Shown: positions 8,708 through 16,466 of the stretch, in pieces
How positions within the stretch are numbered: position 1 is the first letter of the stretch
Layout of the letters: every line of letters starts with the position of its first letter
Assembly (NCBI GenBank): GCA_902575835.1
Contig: CACGSX010000001.1
Span: forward strand, 82,065 to 146,064
Origin: an uncultured Pelagibacteraceae bacterium
Lineage (GTDB): Bacteria > Pseudomonadota > Alphaproteobacteria > Pelagibacterales > Pelagibacteraceae
Reading direction: 5' to 3'
Length of the DNA stretch: 64,000 bases
Translations under genes and position numbers: made by a program
Notes under the pieces: generated by a model
Seen by the model: the letters and a program-made list of their open reading frames with translations, nothing else
Databases searched by the model: none
What the model was told of the DNA's origin: nothing

Positions 8708-9481
8708 TTATTTGTTTTTCCAACTTGGATTTCTTTTTTCGATAAATGCACTTATACCCTCTTTGGCATCATAAGATGACATATTAAGTGTCATCATCTT
8801 ACTTGTATAATCGTAAGCTTTACCTAATGGCATTTCTAATTGTTTATAAAAACCTTTTTTTCCTATTTTGATGGTTAAATTTGATTTTGAAGATATTTTT
8901 TTTGCAATATCTAAAACTTTTTTATTCAAATTTTTTGGGCTGTAATGATCATTTATCAAACCTATTTCCTTTGCATATTTTGCACTAATTGGGTCTCCAG
9001 TTAGGAGCATTTCCATCATTCTTTTTCTACTAATTTTTCGACTGACGGCTACCATTGGTGTACTACAAAATAATCCAATTTTTACTCCAGGTGTAGCAAA
9101 TGTTGCTGAGTTTGTACTATATGCAAGATCACAACTGGCTGCTAATTGACATCCAGCTGCGTAAGCTGCTCCATGAACTTTAGCTATCACTGGTTTATTT
9201 CCTTCAACAATTTGCATCATAAGTTTTGAACAAAGCTTAAAAAGTTTTAGATGATTAGATCTATTTTTTATACCTCTTACCTCTTTTAAATTATGACCAG
9301 CACTAAATCCCTTTCCAGCTCCCTCTAAAATAATAACTCTAGTTTCTTTATCATTATCTAATTTTTTGAATGCTTTTAATAAAGACGAAAGAGTTTTGTA
9401 GGATAATGAATTATAAGTTTTTGGATCATTAATTAAAACTTTTTTAACCCCTGGTGATACTTTATTTATTTTTACAGTCAC
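8708..9481 (-). CDS. ECHDC3-like enoyl-CoA hydratase/isomerase family protein
   Basis: The protein has 257 residues of the crotonase fold, starting with GTG directly after the preceding stop. The oxyanion-hole regions are GAGKGFSAGHNLKEV and GAAYAAGCQLAASCDLAY. The segment FATPGVKIGLFCSTPMVAVSRKISRK, the later GKKGFYKQL and the end GISAFIEKRNPSW closely resemble the ECHDC3 branch rather than classical hydratases. In that branch the position of the usual catalytic glutamates is not conserved (PGVKIGLF replaces the PEI-type motif), so simple enoyl-CoA hydration is doubtful. ECHDC3 itself has no clear reaction. It is the last gene of the egtB-to-crotonase run and may handle an acyl-CoA made in that pathway. 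Confidence 0.85.
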   Translation of the reverse strand: MTVKINKVSPGVKKVLINDPKTYNSLSYKTLSSLLKAFKKLDNDKETRVIILEGAGKGFSAGHNLKEVRGIKNRSNHLKLFKLCSKLMMQIVEGNKPVIAKVHGAAYAAGCQLAASCDLAYSTNSATFATPGVKIGLFCSTPMVAVSRKISRKRMMEMLLTGDPISAKYAKEIGLINDHYSPKNLNKKVLDIAKKISSKSNLTIKIGKKGFYKQLEMPLGKAYDYTSKMMTLNMSSYDAKEGISAFIEKRNPSWKNK

Positions 9482-9856
9482 TTATTTTAATTTACCTTCT
9501 TCTCTCATCTTGGCTCTAATTTTAGTTGCTGAAATTTTTTGAATTTCTTCAGGCAAAACTATTTCTTCAATTTTATATCCAACACCTCTTCCATAACAAA
9601 TATTTGTAATATTGGGGACAAGCATAATTTTGAACCTGCCCTCAAACTCTGGATTAAGTTTTTCCTCAATATTTTTTTTGACAGTTTCAAAATCAAATGG
9701 GTTATCATCAACACCTTGTACATCTCTAATTTGAATACATACTTGTCCTGTTTTTTTTATAATTTCCTTAAATAGAGTATAGTGACCATCATGAAACGGT
9801 TGCCATCTTCCTAACATTTGGGCTGTTGGTTTTTTGTTATCCCATTGATACGTCAT
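9482..9856 (-). CDS. Small nucleotidyltransferase (HxGH family)
   Basis: The track start at 9889 lies inside the upstream kinase; the ATG at 9856 overlaps that gene's TGA by four bases and gives 124 residues starting MTYQWDNKKP. The adenylyl/cytidylyltransferase motif is GRWQPFHDGHYTLFKEI near residue 20, and the second signature is ISATKIRAKMREEG near the end. Both belong to the HxGH/ISxTxxR superfamily that joins a nucleotide to a phosphorylated or acidic substrate. The closing motif resembles that of ATP sulfurylase (ISGTxxR), but the protein is far too short to be one. With the coupled APS-kinase-like protein it looks like a split version of a kinase/transferase pair. Substrate unknown. 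Confidence 0.78.
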   Translation of the reverse strand: MTYQWDNKKPTAQMLGRWQPFHDGHYTLFKEIIKKTGQVCIQIRDVQGVDDNPFDFETVKKNIEEKLNPEFEGRFKIMLVPNITNICYGRGVGYKIEEIVLPEEIQKISATKIRAKMREEGKLK

Positions 9857-10263
9857 TTTTTTATCTCCTTTAAAATCTTTGGTGCCCAAGACTTAGCATC
9901 TTGTGTGGTAACATGAAAATTATATTTTTCTGGTTTAACAAACATTTTATTAGTGTCATCAAATCTACCTTCTTTTATTGTATCTACCCAAACTACATAA
10001 TCTGCAGTAAATAAACTTCTTGCTTTTGGAGTTGGGCAAATAAAATCCGCAATCACATAATTTCCTTCGTTTTTTAATTGTGATGCAAAGTCAGCCATTC
10101 TTTTTGCTTGTCTTGTTCTTCCCTCTTCTGAAAAATCCCAATCGTTTGCAGCTTTTCTTACTTCATCTGCATTTAATCTTTTTGCATTCAATAAAGGAGC
10201 AAGTTCATCAGCTAATGTAGTTTTTCCTGCGCCTGGAAGTCCCATGATTAATATAATTTTCAT
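9853..10263 (-). CDS. APS-kinase-like P-loop kinase
   Basis: The protein has 136 residues with a Walker A motif at the very start (GLPGAGKTTLADELA, residues 8-22). It then has LNADEVRKAANDWDFSEEGRTRQAKRM, which resembles the substrate region of adenylylsulfate kinases, and a Walker B-like VIADFICPTPKARSLF. Genuine CysC is about 190-210 residues long, so this one is short. SAR11 genomes are generally held to lack assimilatory sulfate reduction, so a PAPS role is unlikely, and the true substrate may be another small hydroxylated or nucleotide compound. Its stop overlaps the nucleotidyltransferase start by four bases. Confidence 0.75.
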   Translation of the reverse strand: MKIILIMGLPGAGKTTLADELAPLLNAKRLNADEVRKAANDWDFSEEGRTRQAKRMADFASQLKNEGNYVIADFICPTPKARSLFTADYVVWVDTIKEGRFDDTNKMFVKPEKYNFHVTTQDAKSWAPKILKEIKK

Positions 10264-10278
10264 TTTTAGGTTTTAACT

Positions 10279-11454
10279 TTAAATTAAATTACCAGCAACC
10301 CACTTATGAAAATGATGTGTTGGATTGTCCATCTTTGGAGAAAAATTACCACCATTATAAGCTGGAGAGTTTCTACCTATTTGCATACTTTGAATTATAT
10401 CTACATCTTCTTTTTGAATATCTTCCCATTGTTTGTGATTTTTTTGTCTTAGGGATTTATATTTTGTTGAATTTGCTGCTTCATCTCCTACATAATAAAT
10501 TTCCATATGTTCTATTGTAAACTCATGATTGATTGGCTCTAACCAATAAGCATAATAATGATCTTTGTGAATTCCTAACATTACATTTGGGAATAGCGCT
10601 ACATACTCAGCTATATTTTCCATATCTTTAGGCCAATTAGGAAAGCATGGAAACTTTTCATTTCCTTCAAACCTTGGATTATAAACCACTGTTCCTTGTC
10701 CGGCGAAACGATTTGGAAGACCTTGAATATGATAGTGATCTTCTAACTTTGAATAAGAATTTAATCCTGGATGAACCCAAGGCAAATGATAGCTTTCACA
10801 ATAATTTTCAATTGCAAATTTCCAATTACATTTTGCATCTAATTTAAAATAACCATAGTCGTTTGCATGATAAATTAAATCTCTATCTTTCAATGGCCAA
10901 AATTTTTCCCATCTTTCACTTAAAGGACTAATGTAATCCTCAAATGAAATTTCATTGTTGTTAATATTAATCATAATTAGATCTAACCAAATATATGATC
11001 TTATCTCTTTTAAATTACTTTTTGATTTATCAAATTCAGGTGTTTGATGAATATTCATGCCTCCTATATGAGGTGTAGCAACTAATTTACCTTCTAAATC
11101 ATAAGACCACGAATGATATGAGCATCTCATAACATTCCTAATTTTGCCAGCCTGTTTGACTAATTTTACTCCTCTATGACTACAAATATTATGGAAAACT
11201 TTAATTTCTTTATTCTTTGTTCTAACAATAAGTAAGGGTATTCCAAGTAAATCAATTGGTTTCACATCACCTTCATCTGGAATTGAACTTCCAACTCCAA
11301 TTACGATCCACTTATCTTCAAATAATTTTTTTCTTTCAATTAAAGTATATTCTTTACTGATGTAACATTCATTTGGTAAACCATGAGCTTCACTAATTGG
11401 TTTAGATACAATATCTAACTTTTGTTTATCTATAATATTGTAAATTTCTGACAT
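10279..11454 (-). CDS. Rieske non-heme iron oxygenase, alpha subunit
   Basis: The protein has 391 residues. The Rieske cluster ligands are Cys91/His93 (NICSHRG) and Cys111/His114 (RCSYHSW), spaced as in ring-hydroxylating oxygenases. The catalytic iron site follows the family pattern in AIENYCESYHLPWVHPGL (Glu216-Asn217, His223, His228), with a candidate third ligand in EDVDIIQ near residue 355. The ENY-E-YH form resembles oxygenases that demethylate quaternary amines (glycine betaine, carnitine, stachydrine) as much as aromatic dioxygenases. No dedicated reductase is next door, but a ferredoxin is encoded 3 kb downstream in the same direction. Three bases separate it from the methyltransferase gene. 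Given the neighbouring EgtD, a trimethylated amine such as hercynine is a conceivable substrate, but that is speculation. Confidence 0.85.
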   Translation of the reverse strand: MSEIYNIIDKQKLDIVSKPISEAHGLPNECYISKEYTLIERKKLFEDKWIVIGVGSSIPDEGDVKPIDLLGIPLLIVRTKNKEIKVFHNICSHRGVKLVKQAGKIRNVMRCSYHSWSYDLEGKLVATPHIGGMNIHQTPEFDKSKSNLKEIRSYIWLDLIMININNNEISFEDYISPLSERWEKFWPLKDRDLIYHANDYGYFKLDAKCNWKFAIENYCESYHLPWVHPGLNSYSKLEDHYHIQGLPNRFAGQGTVVYNPRFEGNEKFPCFPNWPKDMENIAEYVALFPNVMLGIHKDHYYAYWLEPINHEFTIEHMEIYYVGDEAANSTKYKSLRQKNHKQWEDIQKEDVDIIQSMQIGRNSPAYNGGNFSPKMDNPTHHFHKWVAGNLI

Positions 11455-11457
11455 GGT

Positions 11458-12087
11458 TTATTTTATCACTTGATATAACCCTAACCAAGCATTTACGTCT
11501 TTGCTCGCAATGTAATCTGATTTAAAAAATTTTATTTCTTTCCATTTATTTTGCTCTTTAAGTTGTTCAATTTTTTTATCAAAACCATATTCTTCATGTA
11601 TTCCCTCATTAATAGTAAAACATATAAATCCATCATTCTTTGTAATCCTGATAAATTCCTCTAAAGCTGGTGGCTTTACATGTCCAAAAGTAAATGTACC
11701 AACACACATAACAGAGTCATATTCGTTGTCTTTTTTATTAATGGGTTTATTCAAGTCTATTTGTTCAAGCTCTTCATAAAGGTCATTTGGTACTAATTCT
11801 AATAACTTTTTTGAAAGATCTGCCCCATGAAAATTTTTAAAACCATATTTTTTTAATTCGACACCCACCAATCCAGTTCCACAACCAGCATCATAAATTT
11901 TTGCATCTTTGTTTTTTTGGAATTCTGAGAATACTTTTGTAGTTTCTTTTGGTCCTGTGTAATTCCAATCGACCATATCCTTGTCATATTTATTACCATC
12001 ACCCCACTCATCGTAATATTTCATTACTTGATCGGTGTCTTTTAACTTATAAATGGGAATTTTGTTACCTACGTCTTTTTGCGCCAT
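11458..12087 (-). CDS. Class I SAM-dependent methyltransferase, METTL27/WBSCR27-like
   Basis: The protein has 209 residues with the SAM-binding motif I AKIYDAGCGTGLVGVELKKYG near residue 60 and an acidic motif II (NFHGADLSKKLLEL). The opening DTDQVMKYYDEWGDGNKYDKDMVDWNYTGP and the later FTFGHVKPPALEEFIRITKNDGFICFTINEG place it with the small methyltransferases typified by WBSCR27. Substrates for these are not established. It is enclosed by egtD (eight bases away) and the Rieske gene (three bases), so it is probably part of the same pathway rather than a housekeeping enzyme. Confidence 0.82.
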   Translation of the reverse strand: MAQKDVGNKIPIYKLKDTDQVMKYYDEWGDGNKYDKDMVDWNYTGPKETTKVFSEFQKNKDAKIYDAGCGTGLVGVELKKYGFKNFHGADLSKKLLELVPNDLYEELEQIDLNKPINKKDNEYDSVMCVGTFTFGHVKPPALEEFIRITKNDGFICFTINEGIHEEYGFDKKIEQLKEQNKWKEIKFFKSDYIASKDVNAWLGLYQVIK

Positions 12088-12095
12088 GATAAAAC

Positions 12096-13058
12096 TTACT
12101 TCACTTTTAATAAAAAAACTCCAAAATAATTTTTTTTATCTGCAAAATATTTTAAGACTTTAAAGCCTGATTTATTAACTAATTTAATAAAGTTATTTTT
12201 TGAATATTTATGAGAATTTTCAGTATGGATGCTTTCACCTTTAGTAAATTTAATATTCTTTCTATTAATTTTTAACATGAAATTTTTCTTTGAAATAAGA
12301 TGCATTTCAACTCTGTTTTTTTTTAAATTATAGAATGCTTTATGATCAAAATTTTTAGTTTGAAAATTTGAATTACAAATTTTGTTTACTACATTTAATA
12401 TATTTTTATTAAATTTTGCTGTAACTCCCAATTTATCATTGTAAGCATTTTCAAGAGTTTTCTTATTTTTGATCAAATCAACCCCAATTACTAAATAAGA
12501 ATTTTTGCCTATGATTTTTGAAAAATTTTTTAATATTTTTTTTGCATTTTTGGGTAAATAATTTCCTATGGTAGATCCTGGAAAAAAACTGACTATTTTT
12601 TTTTTATTTTTTAAAATTTTATTTAATCTATTGGTCTGACTAAAGTCAGCACGTATTGCTGTTACTTTTAAATCTGAGAATTTTTTTGCAATTATTGATG
12701 CATTTTCAAACAAATATTCCTTACTAATATCTATAGGAATATATTCTTTGGGTTTGCTTAATGATTTTATAAATTTGTTGATTTTTTTATTTGAGCCACT
12801 TCCGAATTCTACAATTGTTGAATGAATTGGTAATTTCTTTCTTATCTCTTTTTGTAAGTTACCAAGTATTTCTAACTCTTTATTTGTTGGGTAATATTCT
12901 TTGAGGTTTGTAATTTTATTAAATAACTTTGAACCTTTTTCATCATAAAAATATTTAGGTAATAAATATTTTTGTTTTTTATTTAATAATCCTTGTAAGA
13001 TTAATTTTTTATCGTCTTGAATTTGATTGTTTATGTTTATTAATTTTAAATTAGTCAC
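12096..13058 (-). CDS. egtD: L-histidine N-alpha-methyltransferase
   Basis: The protein has 320 residues, the expected length for EgtD. It shows the characteristic early block LLPKYFYDEKGSKLFNKITNLKEYYPTNKELEIL, the SAM-binding VEFGSGSNKKINKF, and FFPGSTIGNYLPKNAKKIL. EgtD methylates histidine three times to hercynine, the first step of ergothioneine synthesis. Its ATG overlaps the egtB stop by one base, which supports the assignment strongly. The gene is lysine- and asparagine-rich, as usual for AT-rich genomes. It shares the transcript with the methyltransferase and Rieske genes downstream. Confidence 0.92.
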   Translation of the reverse strand: MTNLKLININNQIQDDKKLILQGLLNKKQKYLLPKYFYDEKGSKLFNKITNLKEYYPTNKELEILGNLQKEIRKKLPIHSTIVEFGSGSNKKINKFIKSLSKPKEYIPIDISKEYLFENASIIAKKFSDLKVTAIRADFSQTNRLNKILKNKKKIVSFFPGSTIGNYLPKNAKKILKNFSKIIGKNSYLVIGVDLIKNKKTLENAYNDKLGVTAKFNKNILNVVNKICNSNFQTKNFDHKAFYNLKKNRVEMHLISKKNFMLKINRKNIKFTKGESIHTENSHKYSKNNFIKLVNKSGFKVLKYFADKKNYFGVFLLKVK

Positions 13059-14275
13059 TAGATGTCATCAGCTAGTCTGACACCACAAAACTGCCAAGTA
13101 TCGCTTGGGTAAAAGAAATTTCTATAAGATGCTCTGATATGATTAATAGATGTAGAATGTGAGCCGCCCTTCAAGACAAACTGATTGCACATAAACTTAT
13201 TATTATATTCTCCTAGATTTCCTTCATATGGTTTATATTTTTTATAAGGCGTGTAATTACTGCTTGTCCATGCCCATAAATTTCCATAAACATCGTCTGC
13301 TTTTTCTTCAACTTCATGAAAAATTTTATTTTCTAAAAAATTACCTTTTTTCTCAGATTGTTTTAAAAAATATTCTAGTTCAAATTCAGTTGGTAATCTT
13401 TTGTTTTTGTATCTTGCAAAAGCATCCGCTTCATAGAAACTTATATGAGAAACTGGTTTTTCATTATCAATTTTTTTTACACCATTTAATGTAAAATAAT
13501 TATTATTATCTATCCAATAAATTGGTCTTTCTAATTTATTATTATTTACAAAATCCCATCCATCAGATAACCAATACTCATGGTTTTTATATCCGCCATC
13601 ATCAATGAATTCTTTCCATTCTCCATTAGTAATAAATGAATATATTTTAAAAGGATCTAATTGTATTTCTGATACTGGTAATTCGTTATCGTAACAAAAA
13701 ATATCCTCATTGTTTCCATATTTAAATTTTTTACTAGTTTCTAATTTCAATTCATTTTCTTCTTTAGCAGTTGGTTTATCATTGTTAGAATTATAAGTCG
13801 GCATCAATGGATTGTTGAAAAAAATATTTTTAATATCCATTAACATTAATTCTTGATGCTGTTGTTCGTGATTTGAACCTAGTTCAACTAAAAATGATGT
13901 TCTATTATTTTTTGTCCTTTTTAAAAAATCAATAATATTTTCAGTTACATAATGTCTGTATTTTACAACATCTTTTAAGATGGGTCTATTTAGTGAACCT
14001 CTCTTATTTCGAGGATTGTACTCACCTACAGAATTGTAATAAGAATTAAATATGTAATTATAATCCTTGTTAAATGGTTTGTAACTTTCATCCAATTCTG
14101 ACAATATGAATTTTTCGAAGAACCATGTGGTGTGACCAAGATGCCACTTAAGAGGACTAACATTTTTGCTGGGCTGTATGACCATATCCTCAGCCTCTAA
14201 GTTCTCACATAGAGATAGAGTTTGTTGTCTTGTTTTGGAGAATAATTCTGTAATTTGAGATAATTTATTTTCCAT
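13058..14275 (-). CDS. egtB: Ergothioneine sulfoxide synthase EgtB
   Basis: The protein has 405 residues with two domains. The N-terminal DinB-like domain carries iron ligands in LKWHLGHTTWFFEKF (His45, His48) and in NHEQQHQELMLMDI, the diagnostic HxxxHxE motif (His136, His140). The C-terminal formylglycine-generating-enzyme-like domain shows YEADAFARYKNKRLPTEFELEYF and ends FVLKGGSHSTSINHIRASYRNFFYPSDTWQFCGVRLADD. EgtB joins hercynine to a thiol (cysteine or gamma-glutamylcysteine) with oxygen. No EgtA, EgtC or EgtE is nearby, so the thiol donor and C-S lyase must come from elsewhere. It is the first gene of the operon, divergent from the MTHFR-like gene across 104 bases. A selenium-specific SenA role is less likely since no SenB or SelD is present here. 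Confidence 0.9.
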   Translation of the reverse strand: MENKLSQITELFSKTRQQTLSLCENLEAEDMVIQPSKNVSPLKWHLGHTTWFFEKFILSELDESYKPFNKDYNYIFNSYYNSVGEYNPRNKRGSLNRPILKDVVKYRHYVTENIIDFLKRTKNNRTSFLVELGSNHEQQHQELMLMDIKNIFFNNPLMPTYNSNNDKPTAKEENELKLETSKKFKYGNNEDIFCYDNELPVSEIQLDPFKIYSFITNGEWKEFIDDGGYKNHEYWLSDGWDFVNNNKLERPIYWIDNNNYFTLNGVKKIDNEKPVSHISFYEADAFARYKNKRLPTEFELEYFLKQSEKKGNFLENKIFHEVEEKADDVYGNLWAWTSSNYTPYKKYKPYEGNLGEYNNKFMCNQFVLKGGSHSTSINHIRASYRNFFYPSDTWQFCGVRLADDI

Positions 14276-14306
14276 GACTAAATTTAATTAAATTTTCAGA
14301 TCATGA

Positions 14307-14322
14307 CAATGGGTTACAATGT
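14307..14322. repeat. Direct repeat ACAATG-N4-ACAATG between divergent operons
   Basis: The 104-base gap between egtB and the MTHFR-like gene holds two copies of ACAATG spaced ten bases apart, about one helical turn. Such spacing would suit a dimeric regulator acting on one or both promoters. No strong sigma-70 pair was found; a weak TATAAA lies near 14358 on the plus strand. Six-base repeats arise by chance easily, so this is only a candidate. Confidence 0.2.
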
Positions 14323-14379
14323 GTTCATCTGTTTAATATTTTTATAGACACGGAATATAAAATAATTAAGAATTTACTT

Positions 14380-15108
14380 ATGAATTTTTCTTTAGAAATA
14401 GGTCCTAAAACTGATTTAAGCACGTTGCCAAAGGTAAAAGATGTTTATGTTACAATGCTACCTGGGGGTGATTATAAAGAGACAGCTCAACAGTCTGGAG
14501 AGTTAGTTAAAGAGGGATTTAATCCAGTTCCTCACTTCCCTGCAAGGTCAATAAATGATGAAAATCAGCTGAAAGATTATGTTTCTAGATGTAAAGATTT
14601 GGGTGTTAAGCAGGTCTTGGTGATAGGTGGAAGTCGTGACCCGATCGGAAAATTTGATAGCTCATATCAAATGCTAGAGACAGGGTTTTTTGATGGTATT
14701 AAGATTGGAATTGCTGGACATCCCGAGGGGAGTCCTGATATATCCGACTCTGATTTAGAAAAAGCTATGATAGATAAAAAGCCTTATGCTGATTATATAG
14801 TTACACAATGGCTAATGGATACTCAGCCTATTATAGATTTTATCTCAAAACAAACAATACCAGTTCATGTTGGAATAACTGGGCCAATGAAAATATCTAG
14901 CTTAATTAAATTTGCTAATATTGTAGGGGCAAAAAATTCCATTAACTTTCTTAAATCTAATTTTAGTAAGGCGTTAGATTTATTGAAACCTAAAGACCCT
15001 AATGATTTAATTGGGAAAGTTAAATCACATACTGATTATTTCCACATTTATACATTCGGCGGCTTGAAGGAAACTAACAAGTGGTTGAAGGAGAATAACT
15101 ATGTCTAA
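14380..15108 (+). CDS. Methylenetetrahydrofolate reductase-like protein (short form)
   Basis: The protein has 242 residues, against about 290 for MetF. The TIM-barrel features of the MTHFR family are visible: an opening MNFSLEIGPKTD, then FNPVPHFPARSINDENQLKDYV, VKQVLVIGGSRDPIGKF, and GIKIGIAGHPEGSPDI, plus a DYIVTQWLMDTQPIIDF block where MetF has its ITQ(F) sequence. It overlaps the next gene, a THF-dependent GcvT-type demethylase, by eight bases. The likely role is to oxidise methyl-THF made by that demethylase to methylene-THF, as in DMSP and lignin O-demethylation clusters. Flavin use is expected from the family but the short length leaves this open. Confidence 0.82.
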   Translation: MNFSLEIGPKTDLSTLPKVKDVYVTMLPGGDYKETAQQSGELVKEGFNPVPHFPARSINDENQLKDYVSRCKDLGVKQVLVIGGSRDPIGKFDSSYQMLETGFFDGIKIGIAGHPEGSPDISDSDLEKAMIDKKPYADYIVTQWLMDTQPIIDFISKQTIPVHVGITGPMKISSLIKFANIVGAKNSINFLKSNFSKALDLLKPKDPNDLIGKVKSHTDYFHIYTFGGLKETNKWLKENNYV

Positions 15109-16456
15109 TGAATTTGACTATAGTAAACTAAGACATACAACATCAGTAGATCAGTCTGATAGAAAAGTACCATACAATTTAAGACAAAGCGGACCTACTA
15201 AAGTTGAAATGCTAATATCAACAAGAGTAAGGAAGTCTCCATACTGGCATTTATCAATGAAAGCAGGATGTTGGAGAGCAACTGTATATAACAGAATTTA
15301 TCATCCAAGAGGTTATGTTAAACCTGAAGATGGTGGTGCAATGGTGGAATACGAAGCAATTAAAAACCATGTAACAATGTGGAATGTTGCAGTTGAAAGA
15401 CAAATACAAGTTAAAGGACCAGATGCAGAAAAATTTGTTGATTATGTAATTACAAGAGATGCTACAAAAATTTCTCCAATGAGAGGAAGATATGTAATTT
15501 TGTGTAATGCATATGGAGGAGTATTAAATGATCCTATTCTTTTAAGAATATCTAAAGATGAATTTTGGTTTAGTTTATCAGATAGTGATATTGGATTATA
15601 TTTGCAAGGAGTAAATGCAGATGAAAGGTTTAATGTTCAAATTAATGAAATAGATGCTTGTCCTGTACAAATTCAAGGTCCTAAAGCAAAAGCTTTAATG
15701 AAAGATCTTTGTGGAAGTGAAGTTGACATAGACAACATGCCTTTTTATGGATTGGCGTCTGCAAAAGTTGGTGGAAGAAGTTGTATTATTTCTCAAACAG
15801 GTTTTTCAGGCGAGTCTGGATTTGAAATATATTTAAGAGAAGCAACTTTATATGCCGAAGATATGTGGAATGCTGTTCTTGAAGCAGGTAAAAAACATAA
15901 CTTAATGGTGATTGCTCCTGCACACCATAGAAGAATTCAGGCTGGAATTCTTTCATGGGGACAAGATATGGATCATGAGCATAATCCTTTTCAATGTAAT
16001 CTTGGATATCAAGTTTCTTTATCTGGAAAAGGTGAATGGAATAAAAAAGGTGATTATGTTGGTAAAAAAGCCCTCGAGAAAATGAAAGCTGATTTAAAAG
16101 CAGGTCATAAACCTTACAAGCTTCAATTAGTTGGACTTGAATTAGGTGGAAAACCTATTGAAGAATACGCTCCAGATTTTTGGTTAATTTCAGAAAATGG
16201 CAGTGAGCCTGTAGGATTTGTAACTTCTCCTTGGTATCACCCAGAAAAAGGGAAAAATATTGCTATGGGATATGTACCTTTTGATGGCACGCTGAATGCA
16301 AATGGTTTTCCAAGAGGTAAAGTTGGATCGAAATTTAAAGTCCACCTACCAGAAAAATATTCTGATAAACCTGGGGAACCAGTTGATGCAGTTGTAGTTG
16401 ATATTCCATTTACAGAATCTTACAACGCAAATACAAGAGAAGTAGTCAGCAAGTGA
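15101..16456 (+). CDS. GcvT-family THF-dependent demethylase (DmdA-like), substrate unknown
   Basis: A 451-residue protein whose core (YEAIKNHVTMWNVAVERQIQVKGPDAEKFVDYVITRD, then GRYVILCNAYGGVLNDPILLRI and SDSDIGLYLQGV) is close in pattern to DMSP demethylase DmdA. It is about 80 residues longer, having an extra N-terminal region (RKSPYWHLSMKAGCWRATVYNRIYHPRGYV) and a longer C-terminal domain. Members of this group move a methyl group from sulfur, oxygen or nitrogen to THF. The overlapping MTHFR-like gene supports methyl-THF as a product. It could act on DMSP, a methoxylated compound (LigM-like) or a betaine. A hairpin lies just after the stop. I am sure of the fold, not of the substrate. Confidence 0.85.
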   Translation: MSNEFDYSKLRHTTSVDQSDRKVPYNLRQSGPTKVEMLISTRVRKSPYWHLSMKAGCWRATVYNRIYHPRGYVKPEDGGAMVEYEAIKNHVTMWNVAVERQIQVKGPDAEKFVDYVITRDATKISPMRGRYVILCNAYGGVLNDPILLRISKDEFWFSLSDSDIGLYLQGVNADERFNVQINEIDACPVQIQGPKAKALMKDLCGSEVDIDNMPFYGLASAKVGGRSCIISQTGFSGESGFEIYLREATLYAEDMWNAVLEAGKKHNLMVIAPAHHRRIQAGILSWGQDMDHEHNPFQCNLGYQVSLSGKGEWNKKGDYVGKKALEKMKADLKAGHKPYKLQLVGLELGGKPIEEYAPDFWLISENGSEPVGFVTSPWYHPEKGKNIAMGYVPFDGTLNANGFPRGKVGSKFKVHLPEKYSDKPGEPVDAVVVDIPFTESYNANTREVVSK

Positions 16457-16466
16457 TAAAAATTTT

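Noticed and set aside
9853-10263. True APS kinase (cysC) for sulfate assimilation
   Set aside because: Too short for CysC, no cysD/cysN/cysH genes are near, and the partner nucleotidyltransferase is too small to be ATP sulfurylase.
13058-14275. Selenoneine synthase SenA instead of EgtB
   Set aside because: No SenB glycosyltransferase or SelD gene is present, and the coupled EgtD and standard EgtB motifs favour ergothioneine.
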